5,242 bases of DNA from an uncultured Campylobacter sp. (GTDB lineage: Bacteria; Campylobacterota; Campylobacteria; Campylobacterales; Campylobacteraceae). Under the pieces are notes generated by a model that saw nothing but the letters and a program-made list of their open reading frames with translations, made no database searches and was not told where the DNA came from. Where the stretch lies: assembly GCF_938018035.1 (NCBI RefSeq), contig NZ_CALIJF010000025.1:1-5242 (forward strand), written 5' to 3'. The position numbers and the translations under genes were made by a program. This document shows, in pieces, positions 1-5,242 of the stretch (its first letter is position 1; each line of letters begins with the position of its first letter).

Positions 1-35
1 AATTTGGGTTTTTGTAAGGCTTTTGCACGGGCCGC

Positions 36-1286
36 CTACATATATTTTTCTAAAACGCGCGGAATTTCGATGCTGCCATCCTTGCGCTGGTAGTTTTCCA
101 TCACCGCGATCAGCGTGCGGCCGACCGCGAGCGAGGAGCCGTTTAGCGTGTGAACGAGGCTGTTTTTCTTGCCGTCTTTGAAGCGGATCTTGGCTCTGCG
201 CGCCTGAAAATCGCGGCAGTTGCTGATCGAGCTGATCTCTCGGTATTGGTTCTGCCCCGGCAGCCAAACCTCCAAATCCACGGTCTTTGCGGCGCTAAAG
301 CCCAGATCGCCGCTGCAAAGCAGCATGTGTCTGTGCGGAAGGCCTAGGCTAGCTAGCAGATCGCTCGCGCACGAAATCATCTCCTCAAGCATCTTTGCGC
401 TATCTTCGGGGCGCGTGATGGCGACGAGCTCGACCTTTTCGAACTGGTGCTGGCGGATCATGCCGCGCGTATCGCGCCCCGCCGAGCCCGCTTCCTTGCG
501 AAAGCAGTGGCTGTAGCTGGTGAGCTTGATCGGCAGCTCCTCGCTGCGTAAAATTTCATCGTTAAAGAGATTCGTCGCCGTAACCTCGCTCGTAGGGATG
601 AGGTAGAGGTTTTGCTCCTCGTCGTCGACGCGGTAGAGATCATCTTTAAATTTAGGTAGCTGGCCCGTGCCGTAGAGGATCTGATCGCGCACCAAAAACG
701 GCATATTTACGAGCTCGAAGCCGCGCGAGTTGTTAAATTCTATCATGTAGTTGATGAGAGCCATATTCAGTTTTGCGCCCAGCCCACGGATCGCGGTAAA
801 GCGGCTGCCGCTGAGTTTGACGCCGCGCTCGAAATCAAGCCATCCCAGCGCCTCACCGAGCTCGAAGTGCTGCTTGGGCGCGAAGTCGAACGTGCGCGGA
901 TCAAGCACCTTTTTGATACAGACGTTTTCGTTCTCGTCCGCACCGATCGGCACGTCGTCGTCGATGATATTCGGCACGCACGCGGCGATCGCTTCTAAGC
1001 TTTGCTCGCGCTCGTTTACGAGCTCGCTTAGGCATTGGATCTTTTGCTTGTTTTCCTCAAGCTGCGATTTTAGCGCGCCCACGTCTCTGCCCTCGCGCGC
1101 GGCGAGGCCGAGCTCCTTGCTCTTTGCATTTTGCACGGCTTGGAGGTTTTCCAGTTCCGTTTTTTTGGATTTTAGCTCGTTATAGGCATCTAGTAGCGTT
1201 TGCAGAGTTTGCGGCGGGACTTTTTTGGCGATGAGTTTTTTATTAAATTCGTCGAAATTCGTCTCGATAAGTTTTAAATTTATCAT
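36..1286 (-). CDS. serS: Seryl-tRNA synthetase (complete)
   Basis: This cytoplasmic class II aminoacyl-tRNA synthetase charges tRNA-Ser (and tRNA-Sec where present) with serine, using ATP. The 416-residue product is close to the usual bacterial length. Residues about 28-102 are rich in K, E, Q and L and correspond to the N-terminal antiparallel coiled-coil arm that grips the tRNA long variable arm. The catalytic core follows: a motif 1 region around 165-192, the serine-site TSEV at 232-235, motif 2 beginning FRKEAGSAGRDTRG at 262-275, and motif 3 around LNGSSLAVGRTLIAVMENYQ at 381-400. The ATG at 1284-1286 is preceded by AAGAGG about six bases upstream in coding orientation, so this start is preferred. 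The gene ends IPRVLEKYM with a TAG stop, as full-length SerRS proteins do. It is divergent from the nickel operon and functionally unrelated to it. Nothing looks damaged. Confidence 0.98.
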   Translation of the reverse strand: MINLKLIETNFDEFNKKLIAKKVPPQTLQTLLDAYNELKSKKTELENLQAVQNAKSKELGLAAREGRDVGALKSQLEENKQKIQCLSELVNEREQSLEAIAACVPNIIDDDVPIGADENENVCIKKVLDPRTFDFAPKQHFELGEALGWLDFERGVKLSGSRFTAIRGLGAKLNMALINYMIEFNNSRGFELVNMPFLVRDQILYGTGQLPKFKDDLYRVDDEEQNLYLIPTSEVTATNLFNDEILRSEELPIKLTSYSHCFRKEAGSAGRDTRGMIRQHQFEKVELVAITRPEDSAKMLEEMISCASDLLASLGLPHRHMLLCSGDLGFSAAKTVDLEVWLPGQNQYREISSISNCRDFQARRAKIRFKDGKKNSLVHTLNGSSLAVGRTLIAVMENYQRKDGSIEIPRVLEKYM

Positions 1287-1319
1287 TTTCTGCCTCTTTT
1301 TGGTAATTTAAATTGCGAC

Positions 1320-1325
1320 ATTTTA
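1320..1325 (-). promoter_or_regulatory. Candidate -10 box of the serS promoter
   Basis: Read on the minus strand this is TAAAAT, five of six matches to the sigma-70 consensus TATAAT, about 33 bases before the serS start codon. Epsilonproteobacterial housekeeping promoters often lack a recognisable -35 box and instead have AT-rich stretches, as is the case here. The assignment is by position and similarity only; other AT-rich hexamers in the same 140-bp gap are possible. Confidence 0.35.
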
Positions 1326-1387
1326 ACTAAAGTTTGCTTTAAATACTCAAAATAAACCCACATTTAAGCAATACGGATGAAAAAAAG

Positions 1388-1396
1388 TGATACAAT
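1388..1396 (+). promoter_or_regulatory. Extended -10 promoter of the nickel-uptake operon
   Basis: The nonamer TGATACAAT fits the extended -10 pattern TGnTAnAAT, with TACAAT (1391-1396) one mismatch from the consensus. No clear -35 box is seen, which is common in Campylobacter. A start point about six to eight bases downstream would fall near 1402-1404, inside the left part of the inverted repeat at 1400-1426. The leader before the nikK ATG would then be only about 24 bases, so a repressor bound at the repeat would block initiation directly. Confidence 0.5.
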
Positions 1397-1399
1397 TCC

Positions 1400-1426
1400 G
1401 TAATATTTTATTATGAAAGGTATTAC
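1400..1426 (+). promoter_or_regulatory. Inverted repeat, likely NikR-type nickel operator
   Basis: A perfect 6-bp inverted repeat, GTAATA (1400-1405) and TATTAC (1421-1426), is separated by 15 bases and ends immediately before the nikK ATG. NikR family repressors bind two half-sites about two helical turns apart; the E. coli site is GTATGA-N16-TCATAC, so the geometry is nearly the same. The site would cover the predicted transcription start and the ribosome binding site GAAAGG at 1415-1420, a typical repressor position. Sequence, spacing and the downstream nickel transporter agree. No nikR gene is in the window, so the regulator is inferred. Confidence 0.6.
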
Positions 1427-2176
1427 ATGAAGGCAAAATTTGCTTTTTTAGGAATTTTCGCAGCGAGCCTTGCGTTCGCACATTTCGGCGTTCTTACAAC
1501 GGATAAAAATGTCGTAGAGGATCAAAAAGACGCTACTTTAAAGCTAAATTTGGAATTCTCACATCCGTTTTTACAGGAGTCTATGAATCTACAAAAGCCC
1601 GCAGAATTCGGCGTTTTTATTGACGGAGAGAAAAAATCGCTCCTAGGCAGCCTAAAAGAGCAGAAAAAGGGCGAAAATTCCTATTTCGCGGCGGAATTTA
1701 AAGCGGACAAGCCATCGCTTTTAGCGTTTTATTTCGATCCCAAATCCTATGCCGAGCCGGCTGAGCGCAAGATGATCCGCCATATCACCAAAACCTACGT
1801 CGATGCTTACGGCGCGGGCGAAGGCTGGGATAAGCCGCTCGGGCTAGAGGCGGAGATCGTGCCGCTAGTGCGGCCTTATGCGCTGTATGCGGGCGAGATA
1901 TTTAGCGGAGTTTTTTTACTGCACGGAAAGCCCGTTCCGGGCGCGGACGTGGAGATCGAGCTATATAACGATAAGGGCTACAAAGCCCCTAGCGAGGCGC
2001 ATGTCACACAGGTCGTTAAAACCAACGGCGCGGGCGAGTTTAGCTTCGTGATACCGGTTGCCGGCTGGTGGGGCTTTGCGGCTCTTAGCGAGGAGGAAGC
2101 CGCCAAAGGAAGCGAGCAGCCCGTAAATGAGCTGGGAGCCGTACTTTGGATCAAGGCAGACGAGCTGAAAAAATAG
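1427..2176 (+). CDS. nikK: NikK-type periplasmic nickel-uptake accessory protein (DUF4198 family)
   Basis: This is an exported accessory protein of NikKMLQO-type ECF nickel importers. Its exact role is not settled, but it is presumed to help deliver nickel to the membrane S component. The 249-residue product has a signal peptide (residues 1-18, K-K start, hydrophobic core, AFA cleavage motif), giving a mature protein that starts His-Phe-Gly, a beginning often seen in DUF4198 proteins. The C-terminal half carries hallmarks of that family: EAEIVPLVRP (141-150), the GKPVPGADVEIELYN stretch (167-181, beta-sandwich-like), and FSFVIPVAGWWGFAAL (205-220). Histidines at 19, 46, 119, 166 and 192 are candidate metal ligands. 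The ATG start has GAAAGG six bases upstream and lies directly after the putative operator, so expression should respond to nickel. The gene ends with TAG at 2174-2176. No fault is seen. Confidence 0.85.
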   Translation: MKAKFAFLGIFAASLAFAHFGVLTTDKNVVEDQKDATLKLNLEFSHPFLQESMNLQKPAEFGVFIDGEKKSLLGSLKEQKKGENSYFAAEFKADKPSLLAFYFDPKSYAEPAERKMIRHITKTYVDAYGAGEGWDKPLGLEAEIVPLVRPYALYAGEIFSGVFLLHGKPVPGADVEIELYNDKGYKAPSEAHVTQVVKTNGAGEFSFVIPVAGWWGFAALSEEEAAKGSEQPVNELGAVLWIKADELKK

Positions 2177-2188
2177 GGGAGCGGCTCG

Positions 2189-3031
2189 GTGAGATCTCTT
2201 TTTTCGGGCAAAATTTGCGCCGCCGCGGATAAATTTAAATTTACGCTTTGGCAGGGCTTTGAAATTTTATTTTCGCGCGTTTTGCTTTTGGGTGTAAAAT
2301 TTCCAGCGAATTCTGCGGCTGAAATTTTACGGGGCAGAATTTTGTCGTTTCGCACCCGCGCGCAGTCTGCGTCTCGGGGTTTGGTTAAAACTTTACGGAG
2401 CAAAATTTCGCCGATCAAAATTTTAAGAAACGTAGCTCTGCTGCGTGGAATTTTGCTTGGTAGAAATCCGCGCTTAGGAGCTTCGAGCGATGGTATTGCT
2501 CTGCTCGCGATTTTTCGCAAGCGTAGAAATCCGCTCTTAGGAGCTTCGAGCCGTAAAATTTCATATCCGTGGATTTATGAGCGTAAAATACCCGCGCGCA
2601 AAATTTCGTTTTTTGAAATTTTGCAAACTCCGACTTTTAAAATTTTGCAAGCTCTGTTTTACTGCGCGAGCGTCGCACCAAGATCGCTCGGAGCCTCAAA
2701 TTTTGCGTCGCGAAATCCATTTGCCGCTCCTGCAAATGTAGCAAACAAAAATTTTTGCGCCATGCGAGCTGTAAAATTTATCAAATTTGCCGGTTCCGTA
2801 AGCAGTTCCGAGGCTGCTTCGAGTCTTGCGCTAACAGCCGCCGCAAATAGGACGCAAGCCGCGAGTTTTACAGCCGCAAATTTTGCTGCGACTAAAGCCG
2901 TAAAAGCAAGACCTGTAGCAATCAAGGCAATTATCGCAAAGGTCGCAAATGCCTTAAATTTAACTAGCTCCCGCGTTTTTGCGCGTCTAAAAAACGGGAG
3001 TGATTTAAAGGAGGCGAGCCATGCACATTAG
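2189..3031 (+). CDS. Unrecognised basic 280-residue ORF inside the nickel operon (possibly not a gene)
   Basis: I do not recognise this product. Points for a real gene are an AGGGGAG Shine-Dalgarno-like sequence (2175-2181) seven bases before the GTG start, a start 12 bases after nikK, an 11-base overlap with nikM, and no in-frame stop across 843 bases although roughly thirty stop triplets occur on this strand in the other two frames. Points against are the odd composition and a GTG start with no Met until residue 192. The first two thirds are Arg/Lys/Ile/Leu-rich with very few acidic residues and many KI/KF/EIL pairs that simply translate the recurrent AAATTT words. The last third is Ala/Ser/Lys-rich. 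Arg codons AGA and CGG/CGA are used more freely than in the neighbours. There is no clear signal peptide or convincing membrane helix. It contains an in-frame tandem repeat (RNPxLGASS). It may be a lineage-specific protein or an open but untranslated spacer; I am undecided. Confidence 0.35.
   Translation: MRSLFSGKICAAADKFKFTLWQGFEILFSRVLLLGVKFPANSAAEILRGRILSFRTRAQSASRGLVKTLRSKISPIKILRNVALLRGILLGRNPRLGASSDGIALLAIFRKRRNPLLGASSRKISYPWIYERKIPARKISFFEILQTPTFKILQALFYCASVAPRSLGASNFASRNPFAAPANVANKNFCAMRAVKFIKFAGSVSSSEAASSLALTAAANRTQAASFTAANFAATKAVKARPVAIKAIIAKVANALNLTSSRVFARLKNGSDLKEASHAH
2426..2551 (+). repeat. Two-unit 63-bp tandem direct repeat, partly diverged
   Basis: Unit 1 is 2426-2488 and unit 2 is 2489-2551. 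The last 28 bases of each (2461-2488 and 2524-2551, starting TAGAAATCCGC) differ at one position. The earlier parts have diverged, but an exact GCTCTGCT remains in the same register (2435-2442 and 2498-2505). The period is a multiple of three, so in the frame of the surrounding ORF it reads as VALL...GRNPRLGASS followed by IALL...RRNPLLGASS. A weak echo, RSLGASN, is encoded near 2681-2701. Confidence 0.75.
2968..3000 (+). promoter_or_regulatory. Hairpin just upstream of the nikM ribosome binding site
   Basis: CTCCCG (2968-2973) pairs with CGGGAG (2995-3000). Inside it, after a two-base CG bulge, TTTTT (2976-2980) can pair with A's at 2989-2994 around a loop of about eight bases. The 3' side has no U-run, so it is not a standard intrinsic terminator. 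It ends six bases before the strong nikM Shine-Dalgarno. It could stabilise a processed mRNA end, modulate nikM translation or be incidental. If the upstream ORF is translated, ribosomes would open it. Confidence 0.45.
3007..3014 (+). promoter_or_regulatory. Strong ribosome binding site of nikM
   Basis: AAAGGAGG is a near-perfect complement to the 16S rRNA 3' end and lies six bases before the ATG at 3021. It is the strongest such site in the window and decides the nikM start. The start also has to be here because the family needs Met-His at the very N-terminus for metal binding. Such a strong site suggests nikM can be translated independently of the ORF upstream. Confidence 0.8.
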
Positions 3032-3620
3032 CGAAGGAGTTTTGAGCGCGCCCGTGCTGCTCGCAGGCTGGGCGGTTACGGCGCCTGCGGTAGCGGCGAT
3101 TTTATGGCGCGTAAAGCAGGCTGAAATCCCTAGGATCGCATGTTTTAGCGCGCTGTTTTTCGTCGCCTCTTTCGTGCACCTGCCTGTGGGCGTCAGCTCC
3201 ATGCACCTGATGCTAAGCGGGCTCGTGGGCGCGTTTTTGGGCTCGCGCGCGATCTTGGCGATTTTTGTCGCGCTATTTTTGCAAGGGGTGTTTTTCGGCT
3301 TCGGAGGGCTTAGCGTGCTCGGCGTAAATACCGCAGTCATCGGCTTTCCGGCGGTTTTGGGCGGGCTCTTTGCCGCCGCCTCAAAAGCGCAAGAGCTAAA
3401 AGCGCGCACGCAAAAAATTTATCTATTTTTGGCGGGTTTCGTGCCGATCGTCTGCTCGATGCTGCTTCTTGATCTCGTGCTTTTCATCAGCGGACGGGAG
3501 TTTTTTGCTATCGCGACGCTCATCTCGCTCGAAGGCGCAATTCTAGCTGTTTTGGAAGGAATCATCACCCTTTTTGCGCTTAGCTTTATTGCGAAATTTT
3601 ACGGCGGACAAAGGCGATGA
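3021..3620 (+). CDS. nikM: ECF nickel transporter S component NikM (CbiM/NikM family)
   Basis: NikM is the membrane substrate-specificity component that captures Ni2+ at the outer face of the cytoplasmic membrane and, with the T component and ATPase, moves it inward. The 199-residue product starts MHISEGVL, the diagnostic CbiM/NikM N-terminus. In structurally studied NikM proteins the free amino end, His2 and a later histidine form the metal site. Here the later one is most likely His62 in the VHLPVGVSSMHLMLSGLVG segment (52-70); His53 is also nearby. The rest is a set of about six hydrophobic segments with Gly-rich turns such as FFGFGGLSVLGVN (91-103). Length is at the short end of the family because the extra domain of NikMN fusions is absent; NikL and NikK take that place. 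It overlaps nikL by the 4-base ATGA. Nickel rather than cobalt is inferred from the NikK/NikL partners and the operator. Confidence 0.93.
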   Translation: MHISEGVLSAPVLLAGWAVTAPAVAAILWRVKQAEIPRIACFSALFFVASFVHLPVGVSSMHLMLSGLVGAFLGSRAILAIFVALFLQGVFFGFGGLSVLGVNTAVIGFPAVLGGLFAAASKAQELKARTQKIYLFLAGFVPIVCSMLLLDLVLFISGREFFAIATLISLEGAILAVLEGIITLFALSFIAKFYGGQRR

Positions 3621-4258
3621 GAGCGCTATTTTTCTTAGCGGTTTTGAGCTCTTTTGCATTTTCGCATGCGCTTCATCTTTTTGCGACGCAAGAGGGCGAT
3701 AGAGTGGCGATTTATAGCTATTTTTATAAAAATTCTCCCTGCATGGAGTGCGAAGTTTTAATCAGTGCGGGCGGGCGCGAAATTTTGCGCACTAGGACCG
3801 ATAAAGAGGGACTTGCGAGCATACGAATGCCAGCTAAAAATTTTACTATTCAAATTTACGGAGGTGCAGGGCATGGTGCGCAGATGGAATTTAGCGCCGA
3901 GGACTTTACGCCGCAGGATTCCGGTGATCCTGAAAATTCCACGCCGCAAAATTCTGACGTTTCTAAAAATCCTGTGCCGCAAAATTTGAACGCCGCTAAA
4001 AATTCCGCGTTCGAAGGCAGTGCGTCCGAAAATATCGCGCCTAAAGACAGCGTATCTGAAGATAAAATTCCAAGCGCTTCCGAGCCTTTGGAAAATTCCA
4101 CCTCCCAAAGCATCTCGCCGAAAGAAAACTCCAAAAATGACATTCAAAGCATGGCGTTTCAAAGCCAGTCTGCCGAGGCGCCTAAAATCGCGCTTTGTTT
4201 GGCCTTGATTTTCGGCTTTTTTGGCTTAATGTGGCTAGCGAAAAGAGCGCGCAAATGA
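3617..4258 (+). CDS. nikL: NikL-type membrane-anchored accessory protein of the nickel ECF transporter
   Basis: This is the NikL component of NikKMLQO systems, probably playing the role NikN/CbiN has in other nickel or cobalt ECF transporters as a small partner of NikM. The 213-residue product has an N-terminal signal or anchor segment (residues 2-16, then SHALHLFA), a compact beta-rich extracytoplasmic domain (about 18-96) and a C-terminal membrane helix (190-207) ending in the positive tail AKRARK, consistent with two membrane passages and the middle part outside. The outer domain has a CMEC pair (Cys42, Cys45) plus His17, His20 and His86 as possible metal ligands. Between domain and helix is an unusually long, low-complexity Ser/Asn/Pro/Glu/Lys linker (about 98-175). 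The ATG sits in an ATGA overlap with nikM and has only a weak, close AAAGG, so translation is probably coupled. The family call rests on architecture and position and is good but not certain. Confidence 0.78.
   Translation: MRALFFLAVLSSFAFSHALHLFATQEGDRVAIYSYFYKNSPCMECEVLISAGGREILRTRTDKEGLASIRMPAKNFTIQIYGGAGHGAQMEFSAEDFTPQDSGDPENSTPQNSDVSKNPVPQNLNAAKNSAFEGSASENIAPKDSVSEDKIPSASEPLENSTSQSISPKENSKNDIQSMAFQSQSAEAPKIALCLALIFGFFGLMWLAKRARK
3908..4141 (+). repeat. Degenerate 10-11-residue repeats encoding the NikL linker
   Basis: The linker of NikL reads as successive degenerate units of about 30-33 bases: DPENSTPQNS, DVSKNPVPQNL, NAAKNSAFEGS, ASENIAPKDS, VSEDKIPSASE, PLENSTSQSI. The common pattern is roughly (S/A)(E/K)N(S/P)xxPQN/KDS. 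At DNA level the recurring words are AAAATTCC and GCCGCAAAATT. Such tracts tend to vary in copy number between strains and usually form flexible extracytoplasmic stalks. Confidence 0.6.
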
Positions 4259-4902
4259 GCCCCGCCGTATCACTGCTCGCGTTTTTCATCTTCAGCTTCG
4301 GCGTCGGACTTAGCGGGCAGCTTTACGCGGCGTTTTTTGCTCCACCGCTACTTCTTTTTGCGCTTAAAATTTCGATTGCGCGCGCGGTCTGCACAAGGCT
4401 TGCGGTATTAAATATCTTTGCGATTTTAAGCGCGTTAAGCCCCGCCATAGTCGGCAACTACGAGCTTGCGGGCGTGATATTTTTGCGCGCGAATTTGATA
4501 ATGGCGTTTGCAATTTTGCTATTTTACGGCAAAGACGAATATTTTTTCGCGCGCGGATTTTACGGGCTCGGGCTCGGCGAAAAGCTAAGCGCTTTGGTGT
4601 ATTGCTGTGGGCGATTCGTAAATTTTTTACGCTCGGATCTAGGAGGGCTGCAAGCACTTTTGCGAATGCGCGGATTTGTGGGGACGAGCGGAATTTTCAC
4701 CTATAAAATTTATGCAAATTTAGTTGGAATTTTAGCGATTTCGGCGCTTGAGCAAGCAAGAAATTTAAGCCTGGTGATGAGCGCGCGAGGGTTTTGCGGT
4801 AGGCTATTTTACGAACGTCGCGATGGCTTGAGCGTCTCGGAGGCCTCGTTTTTGGCGTTCGTGCTGGCATGCGTATTTATTAAAATCGGAGCTATCTTAT
4901 GA
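4255..4902 (+). CDS. nikQ: ECF transporter T component NikQ (CbiQ family)
   Basis: NikQ is the energy-coupling transmembrane protein that links the ATPase NikO to NikM. The 215-residue product has hydrophobic membrane segments in its N-terminal half (about 4-35, 47-66, 71-91) and a final helix (about 197-214). A cytoplasmic coupling region between them carries the two short Arg-Gly signatures of the family, RMRG (137-140) and SARG (176-179), which insert into the ATPase subunits. I chose the ATG at 4255 because it forms an ATGA overlap with the nikL stop, like the flanking junctions. The frame is open further upstream to a TTG at 4195, but that would add 20 residues inside nikL and has no good ribosome site. 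It overlaps nikO by ATGA as well. The paralogous cobalt protein CbiQ is the alternative; the nik neighbours decide for nickel. Confidence 0.9.
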   Translation: MSPAVSLLAFFIFSFGVGLSGQLYAAFFAPPLLLFALKISIARAVCTRLAVLNIFAILSALSPAIVGNYELAGVIFLRANLIMAFAILLFYGKDEYFFARGFYGLGLGEKLSALVYCCGRFVNFLRSDLGGLQALLRMRGFVGTSGIFTYKIYANLVGILAISALEQARNLSLVMSARGFCGRLFYERRDGLSVSEASFLAFVLACVFIKIGAIL

Positions 4903-5242
4903 GCTGTTCGCTTAAGGCGCTGGATTTAAGCGCTAAAAATGGCGAGCGAGAAATTTTTCGCGGCGTAAATTTGAGCGTAGGGCATAAGGAAAAAGTGGCG
5001 ATCTTGGGCGCGAACGGGCAGGGCAAGACGAGCCTGCTTCAAATTTTAGGCGGCCTAAGGCAATGGGGCGAGGGCGAGATCGAGCTTTTCGGTGAGAAGC
5101 TTGAGTGTGCGGAGGATTTTGTAAAATTTCGCCACGAGATCGGGTTTTTGTTTCAAAACAGCGACGATCAATTTTTGTGCGCGAGCGTGTTTGAGGACGT
5201 CGCATTTAGCCTGCGTGCGCAAAATGAGCGGTTAAAACGAGC
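4899..5242 (+). CDS. nikO: ECF transporter ATPase NikO, 5' part (cut by window end)
   Basis: This ABC-type ATPase powers the nickel ECF importer from the cytoplasmic side. Only the first 114 codons plus two bases are in the window; family members are usually around 230-280 residues, so the signature motif, Walker B and switch histidine lie beyond the end. What is visible is a start MSCSLKALDLSAKNGEREIF, a Walker A of GANGQGKTS (37-45), and the Q-loop FLFQNSDDQ (83-91, Gln86) followed by FLCASVFEDVAF (92-103). This last block is very close to the FQNPDDQ...TVxEDVAFG pattern of ECF A components such as CbiO/EcfA, rather than of ordinary ABC importers. The ATG lies in an ATGA overlap with nikQ, the third such junction in a row. 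There is no sign of damage in the part seen. Confidence 0.92.
   Translation, partial: MSCSLKALDLSAKNGEREIFRGVNLSVGHKEKVAILGANGQGKTSLLQILGGLRQWGEGEIELFGEKLECAEDFVKFRHEIGFLFQNSDDQFLCASVFEDVAFSLRAQNERLKR

Noticed and set aside
1..35. Possible terminator downstream of serS
   Set aside because: Only 35 bases are available; there is a T-rich patch but no convincing stem followed by a U-run in the serS direction.
751..1185. Plus-strand open frame of 144 codons
   Set aside because: It is wholly antisense to serS, whose motifs are intact; the Ser/Phe-rich translation is a typical shadow.
1978..2520. Minus-strand open frame of 180 codons
   Set aside because: A third of it is antisense to the well-supported nikK, and the translation shows no family features.
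2426..2551. CRISPR-like array or insertion sequence ends
   Set aside because: There are only two units, directly abutting, with no regular spacers, terminal inverted repeats or transposase remains.
2659..2925. Minus-strand Ala-rich hydrophobic frame resembling a signal or membrane segment
   Set aside because: It starts with TTG without a ribosome site, runs opposite to the operon, and its composition follows from the Ala/Lys-rich frame on the other strand.
2177..3020. Metal or cobalamin riboswitch between nikK and nikM
   Set aside because: No recognisable cobalamin box or conserved multi-stem NiCo architecture is seen; only one simple hairpin near the nikM start stands out.
4195..4254. An upstream TTG start for nikQ adding 20 residues
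   Set aside because: TTG is a poor start, there is no good ribosome site, and the ATG at 4255 makes the ATGA overlap seen at the neighbouring junctions and gives a normal CbiQ-family N-terminus.

Overview
The window looks like a chromosomal segment of a Campylobacter-type epsilonproteobacterium (Campylobacterota). The base composition is moderate rather than strongly AT-rich, which points to a C. gracilis/C. showae-like member more than to C. jejuni. This placement is an inference from codon use, the frequent AAATTT-type words and the type of nickel transporter; no sequence search was run.

Layout: a complete seryl-tRNA synthetase gene (serS) lies on the minus strand at 36-1286. A 140-bp divergent intergenic region follows (1287-1426). 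It carries a candidate serS promoter on one side. On the other side is an extended -10 promoter followed by a perfect inverted repeat, GTAATA-N15-TATTAC, ending at the base before the next start codon. From 1427 to the window end, everything runs on the plus strand as one apparent operon: nikK, an unrecognised ORF, nikM, nikL, nikQ and the 5' part of nikO.

Together nikK-M-L-Q-O form an energy-coupling-factor (ECF) type nickel importer of the NikKMLQO class. NikM is the membrane metal-binding S component, with the family's Met-His N-terminus. NikL and NikK are the exported or membrane-anchored accessory proteins of this class. NikQ is the transmembrane coupling (T) component and NikO the ATPase. 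The nikM/nikL, nikL/nikQ and nikQ/nikO junctions are all 4-base ATGA overlaps, which suggests tight translational coupling. The inverted repeat at the promoter is placed and spaced like a NikR (nickel-responsive repressor) operator.

The puzzling part is 2177-3020, between nikK and nikM. It holds one long open frame (2189-3031, GTG start). This has an SD-like AGGGGAG just upstream and an 11-base overlap with nikM, but its translation is highly basic, low in acidic residues and unlike any family I recognise. It contains an in-frame 63-bp tandem duplication and, near its 3' end, a hairpin just ahead of the strong nikM ribosome binding site. It could be a fast-evolving lineage-specific gene inside the nickel operon, or a non-coding spacer that happens to be open.
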